This document shows positions 24,440-52,580 of a stretch of 64,000 bases of DNA, piece by piece. The DNA is taken from the NCBI RefSeq assembly GCF_949628215.1, contig NC_134288.1, forward strand, positions 7,633,682 through 7,697,681, read 5' to 3'. A program made the position numbers and the translations under genes. The notes under the pieces are model-generated. The model was not told the DNA's origin. It worked only from the letters and a program-made list of their open reading frames with translations, and made no database searches. This stretch comes from Phalacrocorax aristotelis. Its lineage: Eukaryota; Chordata; Aves; Suliformes; Phalacrocoracidae. Position 1 is the stretch's first letter; each line of letters begins with the position of its first letter.

Positions 24440-25060
24440 TCCTCCTGCTGTGACAGACACTGCATTGCTTACCGCTCCCGCGCCTTCCCCCGGCTCCCCG
24501 CTCACAGGGACGCCTCGCACGGCCCGGGCTGTGCAGGGCCCAAACCCAAGCCCCCCTGCCCCCCACGCCGGGCACTCGGGCGGGCACAGGAGGCGCCCCC
24601 GCAGCCCCAGCATCCACCGCCCCGCAGCCCCCCAGGGCCCGGCCCCGCCATACCGCAGCGCTCCCGCCCAGCAGCGCCGTCTCCAGGCAGCGGCGCCCCG
24701 GAACTACAGCGGAGCGGCCGGGGACGGAAATGGCGCAGCCGCCGCGCATGCGCGGTGCCGCCCGGGCCGCCGAGGGGTGGCACCCCTCCGCCCTCCGCGG
24801 CCGCGAACAGGGGAGGCAGGCGGCCGGGCGTGGCGCAGCGGCACCGCCGGCGGGCCCCGAGGGCTCCCCCTAGCAGCCCGAGCTCCTCGGCCAGCCGAAG
24901 GCCAGAGCGGCTGGGGAATTACCCGGTCAGAGCCAGTGCTATCCCCAAAAGCGGGCTCGTTCTCCCGGTGCGCAAAACGGCAAACTCCACGCAGAGCGGA
25001 GGGATTCCGCGCCGCTCGTGTTTGCCCCAGGATGGGTGCGAGGTGGTGCCTCCGCAAAGC
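24440..25060 (-). promoter_or_regulatory. TTPAL: CpG-island promoter of TTPAL
   Basis: GC- and CpG-rich island with no TATA box. It contains a palindromic NRF1-type site CGCGCATGCGCG at 24743-24754, an ETS core CCGGAA at 24698-24703, and a YY1-like AAATGGCG just left of the NRF1 site. This is the usual combination for housekeeping promoters. Confidence 0.75.
24473..24710 (-). other. TTPAL: TTPAL 5' non-coding exon 1 (candidate)
   Basis: The only splice-quality minus-strand donor noted inside the CpG island is GAGCG|GTAAGC at 24473. It would splice to the acceptor before the TTPAL start codon at 23543. The 5' limit is a guess; transcription probably starts within the island. Confidence 0.5.
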
Positions 25061-26394
25061 TAGCACCCCACACCGAGAAGCTACAAGGTGTTTGTACAGT
25101 TAAAGGTGTCAACAACAGCTAATATTCACACCCCCAGCTAAGAACTGGTTAGTTTCTTTCTCATTTCAACTTAAAGATACAGGTCTCTATATTTAGCGTG
25201 CATGCTCAGGGAGTGAGGGGCTTATTTGAGCAGAGGGTTTTCTGGCCTATGGGCGTTATTTTTAGTATTATAATGAGGACAGTTCACCTAAAGGACACTT
25301 ACTTTTAGTCCTTATCAACATCCCAATTAGTTGTTCTCTCTGACTGTACGCTTTATCACCCAGTTCTCAGCGTCTTCTGAGGAGGGATGTTCCCCTCTAT
25401 CAGTCTCTCAGCTCTCTTCAAGGTTATAAAACAAATATCTAGTAAAAAACAAATGCTTTCCTATCTCTCAACTCCCTTCTCTGGCCGCCACATTCTGTTT
25501 TGCCAGGCTCATATAGGTCATCGTTATTACTTAGAAGAAAATTCTATTTTCTTTGGAATATCACTAGGGAAGCCTCAAGATAGAGTGGAGGCGAGCACAG
25601 CTGGGGTGGGAGGGGGGCCCAAGAGGTAGGCTGGCCGTAGCCTGGATTTAAATGCCAACAGAGGGACTAATAAAGGGATAACTATTTTTGTTTGGTTTTT
25701 GAGAGGATAGAAAGCTGTATCCCACAGGAGTTCAGGTGGTGATGCCTGACCTCTCTGCATGGAATTTGTAATAAAAATAAAGATGGTCACTCCCAGGCTT
25801 GCTGCATTAAAAAGGGTTCGACAGGGAGTGCTGGGGAGGGGGAGAAAATGGCACACGTTTAACCCCACTGATTAATGGACGCAGGTTTAGATTGCAAAAC
25901 AGGCTCAGCATCCTGCTGGGGGCTGTCCCCAGTCTGAAGGGTCCCTGTGAGCTCAGTAGGCTCTGCTTTTTTCTTTTGGCTGTAACCCGTGTTTTCAGCC
26001 AGGAGAGGGAGTCAAAGATAGTTGGACAAAGAGTGGGAATCCCAGGAGCCTGCAGTGGGAAAAAAGGCCTTTCTGCAGCATCTGAGATTCAGCTCTGATT
26101 TATTTCTCTTCCAGAGTTTCGTCCTTCCAAAGTGGAAAATGTTTCAATGACAACGTGCCTGGCAAGAGATATGCCAGCATTGAAACAAACTGAGTATGTC
26201 ACAGGTGTTTACCTGCAGAGAGACGTTTCAGAGAAGGCCTGTACGTTGTTTTGACCCCTTGATGTTCCAGGCCAGCCCTGCTTTGGGCCCCTCAGAGCTG
26301 GGTACAACCTGTCAAGCTGGTGCCCTAAGCTGGGACCAATTTGGATCTGTGTGAATTAGACCTGTTTGTGACGTTGCTCCATGCTTTTCCAGTA

Positions 26395-26445
26395 GATTGT
26401 GGGATAAGTGATGTTGGAAGGGACCTCAGGAGGACAAGAGACCTT
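26395..26445 (-). mobile_element. Possible CR1 scrap
   Basis: The words GTTGGAAGGGACCTCAGGAG resemble the conserved CR1 3' end, but the match is too short to be sure. Confidence 0.35.
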
Positions 26446-28854
26446 ACATTGCTCCCATTCCCGTTCATACAGCTCCTGGGCACAGAGACCAGCAGCGCAA
26501 TCATGAGAGAAACAGCCAGGCGGGACCGGGAGTCCCAGGGCAGAGGTAAGAGCCCAAAGCTTGCAGTTGCAGATACAGTTTGGAGGAGGGATAAGGTGTG
26601 TGTTGGGGAGATGGGTCTGTGGCCTCACAGCTGAAGGGATGGACATTCCTGTGTGCACCTGGTCCAGCTAATTGCTGAAATTAGCAGGGAGGCAGGGCTG
26701 ATCTGAGAAAAGGCTTCAAAACACCAAACAGCTGGGAAATACTGGACCTGCAAATACAAATTTATGCTACAAGTTGCAAAATCTGGTTGGAATTTGCATC
26801 CCTCAAACAAGAGAGGAAAATTTAGGAGGGAGGTGACAGTTTTAGACCTGACTGGTTAACAGCTGCCGCAACAGGATCTTAGGAGTAAGCAGGGATGTTT
26901 GAAAATTACATATGAAGGAAGCTCTGCTTTAGGGGACAAGAAGGGCAGGAAACAAGTAAGAATCAGTAGCAATCACACTGAGATGTGAAAAAGGATATTA
27001 AAATAAGAGTAAGAGCCTTAGGCAGGTAAGAGAGAATAAGGAAGGAAGATAGAAGTGAGAATACTGCATAGCGAAGGAGTGGAGGTGAAAGATAATTTGG
27101 GGATGGTCCCCAAATGAAGTAACTACGTTACCTCAGTTTTCCTTACATGGGGAATGTTGAACTCAAGGAGGGTGGTGGGTGGTGAATGGAACTGAGGGGT
27201 TCAAGCACCAAGCCAAGTTTTAGGGGGGAGTTTTAAAGTACTGGCATGTGAATTCACAGGAATGGTAATATGAGTTTCTGTGATTTACTCTACTTGGTGT
27301 TGGCATCCTGTGACTAGAAACCAGTAAAGGCAGAACCTGCCTATAAGGAAGTAAAAGCTAAAAACTGAAGACAAACATCCAGGCACTGACAGTTCTCCCC
27401 TAGCTAGAGAGTTTTGTCCTTAGCTGCAGGAGAGAGAAGGAAATACTGCACCACATGTGTACAACCAAGCCAAGAGATGATGAACTGTACCAATTTTGCT
27501 ACTTCATCAGCTCCAAATCTACGGTATTCTGCAGGAGCTTCAGTCAGGACTTGTGTTGCCTGACCTTAGGAGCCACACCTGGAGCCCCATGGGGAATCCA
27601 GTCCTTCTCACGTTCATCTCCTATCACATGCGATTCCTACCTTTCTCAGCTCTGCTCCTGGCGCTCCCGCACTCTGCCGTTGTGTTATAAATGAATGGCT
27701 GTTGGTGTTGGTTGATATTTAATGAAGTCCATGTAATAGTCTTCACTCATTTACTTATCCGAACAGTCTTAATACCCAGCCTGGGAAAGTTATCTTGGCT
27801 TCTTTAAGCTTTTTCACCATTAGCAATAAACATTTTACAGTCTTGGCAAGCTGAGGCTGAAAAGAAAGCATGACTTCAAACAGCATTGCTCGCTGAGAAG
27901 GCTTTAAACATATTAAATCACTAAACTGTGCAAACATAACAGTCTTGTAATAAAGATAATCTATGTACAATTCAGGCCAAGAGGGGCTGTGGTCCTTGGG
28001 GTGCAGGCGGGACCTCTGGCACCCACAAATTACACAACCCTTTTGGGCAGCTCAGCATCAGAGCAGATAGCCACTAGTCCCATAGTGCTGAGCAAGGTCT
28101 GCATGCACATGGGGCCATGTTGTATCTCAAGCCTGAGCTGCTTCCGTTACACCTGTCCAGCAGCATGGAAAGTGCTGTAGGGGAATGGCAACCACTGCTA
28201 ATCCCCCAGGCAGGGCCACACCAGGCTGGTGTAAACCTGCTCCGGCCGTGGTGCCTGGCCCGTGGGGTGCCTGGCTGTGATGCAATCCAATAGCTATTCC
28301 TCTGTGCTCAAAGGGTGAAGTGACTAAGAAAAATTGCCCTAAATTACCATAAATATTCATGGTCTCAAACCCTGGAAGCGTACATCCTCCAGGACAGGCT
28401 TCCATGCCTGCTTTCACCCTGCATGTTGTGGTGTGAGGAGGAGATCTCACAGGTGACAACCTCGGTTCAGTGTAAGGAACAGATGCTGTGCTGCACGTGC
28501 TCTCCCCATACACATATGGCAGGCCAGACCCACATGCAAACCTATGGAAACAGGCACTAATATGCAAATGCACACAAATCTGTAGCGTCTGCTGCCGAAG
28601 CAGCTGTACTCAGGCAGGCACCCCCCGCCCAGGCATATAAAGTCATGCTAACGTGCAGTTAGACCACCAGGAAGCCAAGTGTGCAGTGTGACACAGACAC
28701 AGCTGTACCCAGCCCAGGCTTTGAGAGAATACTTCACCTCTCCTTGACTTTAGTAGCTTCAAGACCAGCAATGTTTTTGCAAAAGTTTGGTGAGGAATGT
28801 GCTCAACAGGACCTCTGAATGTTTTAACTATTACAGGATTTTAGCAGTTTCATT

Positions 28855-28920
28855 TCATAGAATCATAGAATAGTTGGGTTCAAAGGAACCTTTAAGGTCA
28901 TCTAGTCCAACCTCCAATTT
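28855..28920 (-). mobile_element. CR1 LINE 3'-terminal fragment
   Basis: The plus strand reads TCATAGAATCATAGAAT, then GGTCATCTAGTCCAACC. This is the complement of the CR1 3' end with its 8-bp terminal repeats. Only the tail survives, typical of CR1 5' truncation. Confidence 0.92.
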
Positions 28921-29280
28921 ACTCTGAACTGAGACAGTGCTTTCTCAGTCTTCCGTCATGTTTTGTGGCGCCCTTGCACACTGAAAGGAAAGCAGCTGTC
29001 TCTGTGGTAGGATGGGTCCCTGGCAGGATTAGGCCTTGTGGGGGTCTGTGAAGGGACCTGTGGTCCTTGCCAGCCCCTTCATGGCAATGGCTGCAGCATT
29101 GCTGAGCGTGTTAGAGCAGTAGAAGCACTCAGGTTTGCTCCTGCAGAAACCCTGTTGGTAAATGGTGTAGGATACATTCCAGGGGCAGGATGAGGGAAGC
29201 ACTGCTGCTCCCTGGGCTGGACTGGCTGCTTTTGCTCTTGGGGCTTTCAACCTGGTGCCCATCACAAGCCCTTGTATCAG

Positions 29281-29316
29281 GAGTGAAGGGATGAAGGGGT
29301 GAAGGAGTGAAGCAGG
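29281..29316. repeat. Short GTGAAGG-type tandem array
   Basis: Four to five imperfect units of 8-9 bp (GAGTGAAGG, GATGAAGGG, GTGAAGGAG, GTGAAGC). Confidence 0.6.
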
Positions 29317-32300
29317 GATGGGTATTGGAGTAACCCCTAAGCAATATCTCAAGCACTTGCACAGCCTTGGGGTGAAGGAACACAGCTGTGTGGTGAGCTG
29401 TGAGGAGAGGAGCTGCACACAGGAAATAGGATTTCAATGGAAATGTAAGAACCTGCAATGCTGGAGCTGTCTCCATTGCCTCCTCCATGGACATGCAGTA
29501 CATCAGGTCTCCAGTGTTCTCTCCCAGGTGAGAGGATGCCACTCTAATCCCACACCTTAAGATAATTTAAGAGAGGGTTAAAAACCACACAGAAATGAGA
29601 TTCCCAATGGTTGTCCTTCATCTGTGCCAGAATTGCTGTAGTCTAGAGTCAGGGACTGTGGGTCTGGCACTAAGGTTTCTCTTTTCTGCTTCTGCCACAA
29701 GCTTTTTCCTCAGTTGCTTGCCATCTTAACTGGTGCTTGAGCTGGGGACCTTCATGTCTCTTTAGGTGGACTTTTAAGACTTTGTATCCTCTGCAAATCA
29801 GCTCTGAGTAGATCCTAGGATACGCATGAACCAGTGTGCTCCATATCAATAGTTAATGGTAATACTAACCCATAGGCAGGATTAATTAATAGGTATTTTT
29901 AAGGCACAGTGAGGTTCTGGAGAGTCCTGGAGAGGAACAGAGAAATGAATTATTGAGTTACTTTATTGTAATGGTTTTCCCGGTCAGTGAGGGGGAACAG
30001 GTTGTGTTCCAGCCAGTGCTAACACCTAGGTTGGCAGCTGCAGTGAGGAATTTCTGCCTGGCTCGCAATGCTTTCTGCTCTAGGCATGTCCCTCAGACAG
30101 CTCTTGTACTGCTTATTGCACCCATGGCTGTTTCTAGGAGGAGGTAGAGAATCACAACAGCTACCCCAGAAAAGAGTCATCTGGGGTCCCCCAGGCTCAG
30201 GAAGGCTCCCTGGTCTTTGTGTGTCCATCATTACAAGGGACTGCAGGTCCCAGCCAGGCAGTTGCCAGACATGAAGGACTGAAATGGAGCATGGACTGCA
30301 GAGCCCAGTGGTTTGTGTAACTCATGCCTTCTTCTGTGACTGATCTCCCAAGTTAGTGGTGGCCTCAGGCCTCCGAAAGCTGATGAAGCAGCCACGATCA
30401 GGTAAGCCTGGAATCACTCTAGGTCCAAAGCCAGAGCCTTGTATTTCCAAGCCTTAGAAATACAGTTACCAAACCACCTTCCTTCCCAAGGCCCAGGTTA
30501 GAGTGGGAGCACACTGTTGACCCAAGCAGCCTCTTCTCTCTTACACTGAACTGAAGGACGTGACTGCAGTCTTGTTTGTGCTGAGCACTCCTGCTCACTC
30601 CACACCTAACAAAGCTGACAGTATATTGCCATTTTTATTGGCCTGGCTGACAATTTTTCAGGTGCTAGGCATGTTTATGATTATCAGGGTCACACCTCAA
30701 TTAGGAATGGGGAGAGGGATTTTAAACATACCCACAACTCCCCCACATCCTCCCCCAGCCTCTCTGAGGAGAAAGGGATTGTACAGTGCATGGCCTGAAT
30801 TCCCAAACTGGTTGGTGGTATTTGCACTCAGCCTTGAGGGGACTGGCCAGCCTGGCACACAGAATTGCCTGGATCAGCAGTGCCACGTTGCTGAGCCATC
30901 CCTGCTGCTTCTTGTTCATGACTATCTGTGCCTCTGTGTGCACTTGCAAGTTTAATAGCAGCAATAGTTGCTTTTGTCAGAGATGATATACAGGCCATAA
31001 AACTCATTTGCTGTTCTCCCCCCCTACCCCTGCTGAGATATGAAAGCTGTGGTAAAGGCTCCAAAGCCTGTTGGCTATTTCAGATGAAGGTTATATAAGG
31101 AATATGAAAAGAATGCATTTCATAGTGGCCAGAGGACCTAAAAATACCACTTTCACAGATCTTTGCTTGGACACTGTGGAAAGATTTCTCAGCTGGAGAT
31201 ACTGCTGTCCAGGAAATCATCCTTAGTCTAGGTTGCAAGCACAGAAGAGAACAGTAAAGAGCTCTTGTGTCCAAAATCAATGTAAGGAAGTTGTGTCTTA
31301 AAGGCTGATACTAGCTGCCCTTACAGCAGCCTTCTCCTGTGACATGGGACATTGCCCGTGGGCTCCAGGGAGCCTAGCAGGATAAAACACAGCCCACAAG
31401 GGACAAAACCAGTGTCTCAGGGTGATTCCAGGCTGGAGCAAAAGAAGAATTGTAGGTTGGGATAGAGGATGCCACTTAAGGACAAGGTTGTCTCTGGGGC
31501 AGTTTGTGGATTTTTTTCCAAGTGAGCTGAATTCAGCAATAAGAAGCCTCCTGTAGGGACTGTGCTGATTTAAGATTAACCAAGCAAAGGGCAACCTTGA
31601 TAGAGACATGCATGTGAGGGAATCCAGGAGAATTTATTACTTCAAAGATTTGATATTACATATATGGAGTTTTTAGGGCATATACCCAGGTAAAACCAAC
31701 TGTGGGTCACGGGGTTCCTGTGGCAGGCAGAAAAGTCCTGGTTTTTATTCCGCATTAAAAAGAAGGAACTAACTCCTTTTCCTTCTTTTGACTGGACTAA
31801 GCACTCAGTGGCTCTGTGTGTGCTGAGATAATGCATGTCCTGTGACTGCCTTTGCTGACCTTGTTCAGACATTTGGCTATGGTGTCGGGGCGCTGGATCA
31901 TCACGGGTGCACAGGTATTGAAGGCATGATATCTGAGGTCTGTCCTATTCTCCCAGGTCCTTGGCCCCAGAGTGGAGGCAGGCTCTAAGTGCTGTCTCCA
32001 CACAGTCCTCAAACGCAGCTCTGAATCTCACCCCTGCGCCTCATACCTGCTGGCAGTTTTTACCAGCATGACTGTCACTGGGAGGTCACTAGGTGTGCAA
32101 GTGGGAGGGAAAATCAGGGTGCTTCTCATCCCTCATACCTGGGAGGAGACTGCCCACCTCATTTCATATCAGGGGCAGGAGATGGGGGAACATGAGGGGC
32201 ATCTGCTGCAGATCAGAGCTGAAAATGATGGATGTTGTTCCTCCTCAGATACCTAATCTTTGCAGCCACCTAGACCTCTCTCTCCTCTTTCCATTATCTT

Positions 32301-32929
32301 CCTGGGCGCGCTACAGCTGAGAGCAGGCTCCCATGATCATGAACAGAAGAGCAAGTCATTAAGAGCCTTCTCTAACTGTCAGTGTATTTCTTCACCTTTA
32401 CAACCAGTGACAAATCGACTTTCACTTCATTGTCTTGTTGTGCCCCGTAGGCTCAGTCTGCCTTTGGCTACACCTGCGCAGTGGGTTGGCTGTGTGTGAA
32501 CCAAAGGAAAATAATCACTCCAAGGTGCTCAGAAATTACCTGTGAAATACAAGAGGGACTTAAAAATGAACGGGTTCAAAATGCTAATTTTTGGCTTCCT
32601 TTGCTTCGCTTTTGTAGTGTGGTTACTTCAGATCTTTAGTCTTTCTGGAATCATGAAAGCAAATATTTATTCTTCATGTTTGTTTTCCTTTTAATGAAAA
32701 TTGGGATTGTCATTCAGTCTTATGATTCCACCACATGTGGCTTTAGGACAGACACCAGCTAATATGAGGCTTGCCAGGAAATAGTGACAGCTGGCTACAG
32801 CATCAAACACTTGTTTGGGATTTTTCCTCAATATACATATGCTTTCTGCTCAGACCAACAAGGAGGTGAGCCCCTTGATTTAAAATAAATCCTCCCAGAA
32901 GAAAGAAATCCATCTGTCTGGGAAAAGTT

Positions 32930-35036
32930 AGAAAATATTTTTGCATTTATTTCTTTTTTTTTTTTTTTTAAGAATACAAACTCAGTGAAGAAATATTCCT
33001 CTGTTTCCATTGGAAGGTAGTAACCACCAAAAATTAATGTGCAGTATCAAGGAATACTTGGTGCAAATGGACCAAAAAGGATTCCCCACAGAGTATCTTT
33101 AAGTACAGGAAAAAGGGTTGCTGCAGTTGGAAAAGACAGCCTGGTTATTATGGGGTTTTTTGCATTTAATCTCCCAATTATAAATAATCAATGTGATTTA
33201 CAAAATAATTTACAGAAAATGATTGGATTCATCACTGCAATAAATTACTTGGTACGATGCCACCAGTGTTGAGAGATGATACAATACTTCTGACACCATC
33301 AGCACAAGGTGGTGTGTTTCATTTTTGCATTGGAAATCAAGGGACAGACCTGCAGCTCCTTCTCTGGGCTGGCTCAGATTCATCCCAGGAACTTCTCGGC
33401 AGCCATGGTTCCATCAGCTTCGTCTTCCCGAGAGGCCAGCACCCCACCTAGTCTGTGGTTAGTTGGAGCTGCCTATTGCCTTGCACTGCCAAAAATTATT
33501 TGAGTCTGAAGTCATGCAGGGTTCTGCAAGCTCCAGCCCTGCCAGCAGCCAGAGAGGCAAGCGCTGGGTGCGGAAAGGCTCCTTTCCTGGTTTCAGCTGT
33601 AAACCAAAGGTCAGATCTGCATGGTCTTGGCACAGGCAGGCACAGAGAAACAGGGACTGTGTCAGGGACGGAGCAGAGCAGGCGGGTGCAGACCCAAGTC
33701 TGAGGCAGACCCAAGGGGCTTGGGTGAGACAAGGTCTTTCCTTGACTTCTGTTGTTCTTCTCTGCAGGACTCAAAGCACTGTGTTTTTGAGGTTGCTCCC
33801 CTCAGACCCTCTGAGCTCTGATGGGGCCATAACGAATTCTTATCGTGTTATGAAGACCTGTAAATCGGTTATCAGCCACTCACTCTAAGCTGAGGGAGTG
33901 GCACTGGACTGGACGAGTAGATTATATGGCATATCTTAGCATTAAAGCTGTGTCTGAACTGAGATCCTGGGACATGACGCTCCCAGCACTTGGGCAGCCC
34001 AAGACCTTGATCCAACCTGTGAGGCTTGGGCTCTTCTTGCCCTTACAGGTCTCTCCCCTTCATGTGTCCTTCCCCGCTGCTTCCTTCCAAACAGGCATCC
34101 AGTGGTCATCTTCTGACCACTGAAGAGCAGTAGTGGGGCCGGTGATATTTTGGGCAGTGCTTCCCACAGCCAGCCTGTGCAAGGGTGATCCCATCCCATT
34201 AGCTGAAATCTCCCGAGTCCCATGGTCCCCCAACTTCCCAGTCCAAGTAGCAAGGAGGCAGCAGTGGTGTAAGGGGAGGATTTGGCAGTGGTCGCCTCTG
34301 TGAGCCCTGTGGTGGGAGGGCAGTCCTGGCACAGAAATAGCAAAACCCCTCAAAAGGCAGGAGGATCCAAATAGTGGAGAATCCTCATGGGCCAGACTTT
34401 GCCCCAGTATCAGCTGAACAGATTTGTTAGACCCAGCTGGGGTGGTTAGTTTGCTGGAGGGTGACACCATGCAAAGACCTTGGACTAGCCAAGGCTGAGG
34501 AGCAGTTCTGCCAGTGCTGCCTGGGCAAAACCCATGTACTTCACCTGCTGCGATGCTCCTGGAGGAGCCTCCATCTCCATCAAGTTTGGCTGGTCTGGGG
34601 ACTGTCTGGGTATGTCTGGCATGTCTGTGGGAGGGAAGCCTTCCATTCACACAACACAGAAAATCTCTTGTTCTCAGGGTCTGGTGTGTGCTGAACCAAT
34701 GCTGAGAGGTGGCAATGGGGGAACAGCCAGCTGCACTGTTCCCAGTCGGTCACTGCAACCCCCCTGTGGACAGAGGCAGAGATCTGGTCCTTCTTACAAG
34801 GACTGAGGGTTTCAGTAAGGCTTCAACCTTAGTTCTGGGACTAGGGGCTTCCCATGGCACATGCTGTCCGTAGCTGCAGGAAGACAGCTTTTGGTAGTGG
34901 TGAACTAGTCCAATAAGCAAGTCCATGTGTTTATGCCCAAAGACCTCTGGATGGCTTCTCTTTTCACAGTGGCAGAGTCAATTTGGGCTTTTCTCCCACA
35001 TGGTCTTCTAAACAAGGCCAGCTGATCTGCAGATGG
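32930..35036 (-). other. HNF4A: HNF4A 3' UTR (inferred extent)
   Basis: About 2 kb of non-coding sequence lies between the HNF4A stop and a candidate poly(A) signal. On the minus strand two CACTGCC words (34290-34284 and 34159-34153) match the miR-34/miR-449 seed. The limits are inferred. Confidence 0.4.
32946..32951 (-). terminator. HNF4A: Possible HNF4A poly(A) signal
   Basis: Minus-strand AATAAA about 2.1 kb beyond the HNF4A stop codon, beside a long A/T run at 32952-32970. Other minus-strand signals (ATTAAA near 33164, AATAAA near 32660 and 31631) are alternatives. Confidence 0.3.
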
Positions 35037-52376
<17,340 letters not shown>

Positions 52377-52382
52377 TATCAT

Positions 52383-52580
52383 CAGCAAACACGGGCCAGA
52401 TTGTACCGATTCCCTTGTCCGAGGCTATTGGCCCTTCTGCCTCCCTCTGCCTTCGCTGCGTCCCCTATCTGCTGTCTTTTATTTCAAATATTTCTCTGAA
52501 AGGATTTGCTGAGCCTCAAGGCCTATACTCCCCAGAGGGGTGGAGGCAGGAGGCAGGGGGTTAATCTTTAATCATCTCAC
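52383..52580 (-). promoter_or_regulatory. HNF4A: HNF4A P1 promoter
   Basis: Just upstream of exon 1 on the minus strand lie a CCAAT box (GGCCAATAG, near 52431-52423), a GATA core (CAGATAGG, near 52465), a TATA-like AAATAAAAG (52484-52476) and an HNF1-like site at 52572-52560. The HNF1-like site reads ATTAAAGATTAAC, matching 10 of 12 fixed positions of GTTAATNATTAAC. Mammalian P1 is known to be controlled by HNF1 and other liver factors. A start of transcription near 52450 would give a short leader, as in mammals. Confidence 0.65.

Larger units (their letters stand above)
25100..32900. other. Intergenic stretch between TTPAL promoter and HNF4A 3' end
   Basis: No exon of a recognisable family is visible on either strand. 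Open frames are short and unsupported. It contains a possible CR1 scrap near 26400, a short GTGAAGG-type array near 29281 and a clear CR1 tail at 28855. Purine-rich DNA occurs around 26930-27070. Confidence 0.55.

Noticed and set aside
24255-25103. Long plus-strand open frames (282 and 260 codons) over the TTPAL CpG island
   Set aside because: CpG-rich DNA lacks stop codons by composition. The translations are low-complexity Pro/Arg/Ala/Gly with no domain, and the island is explained as the TTPAL promoter.
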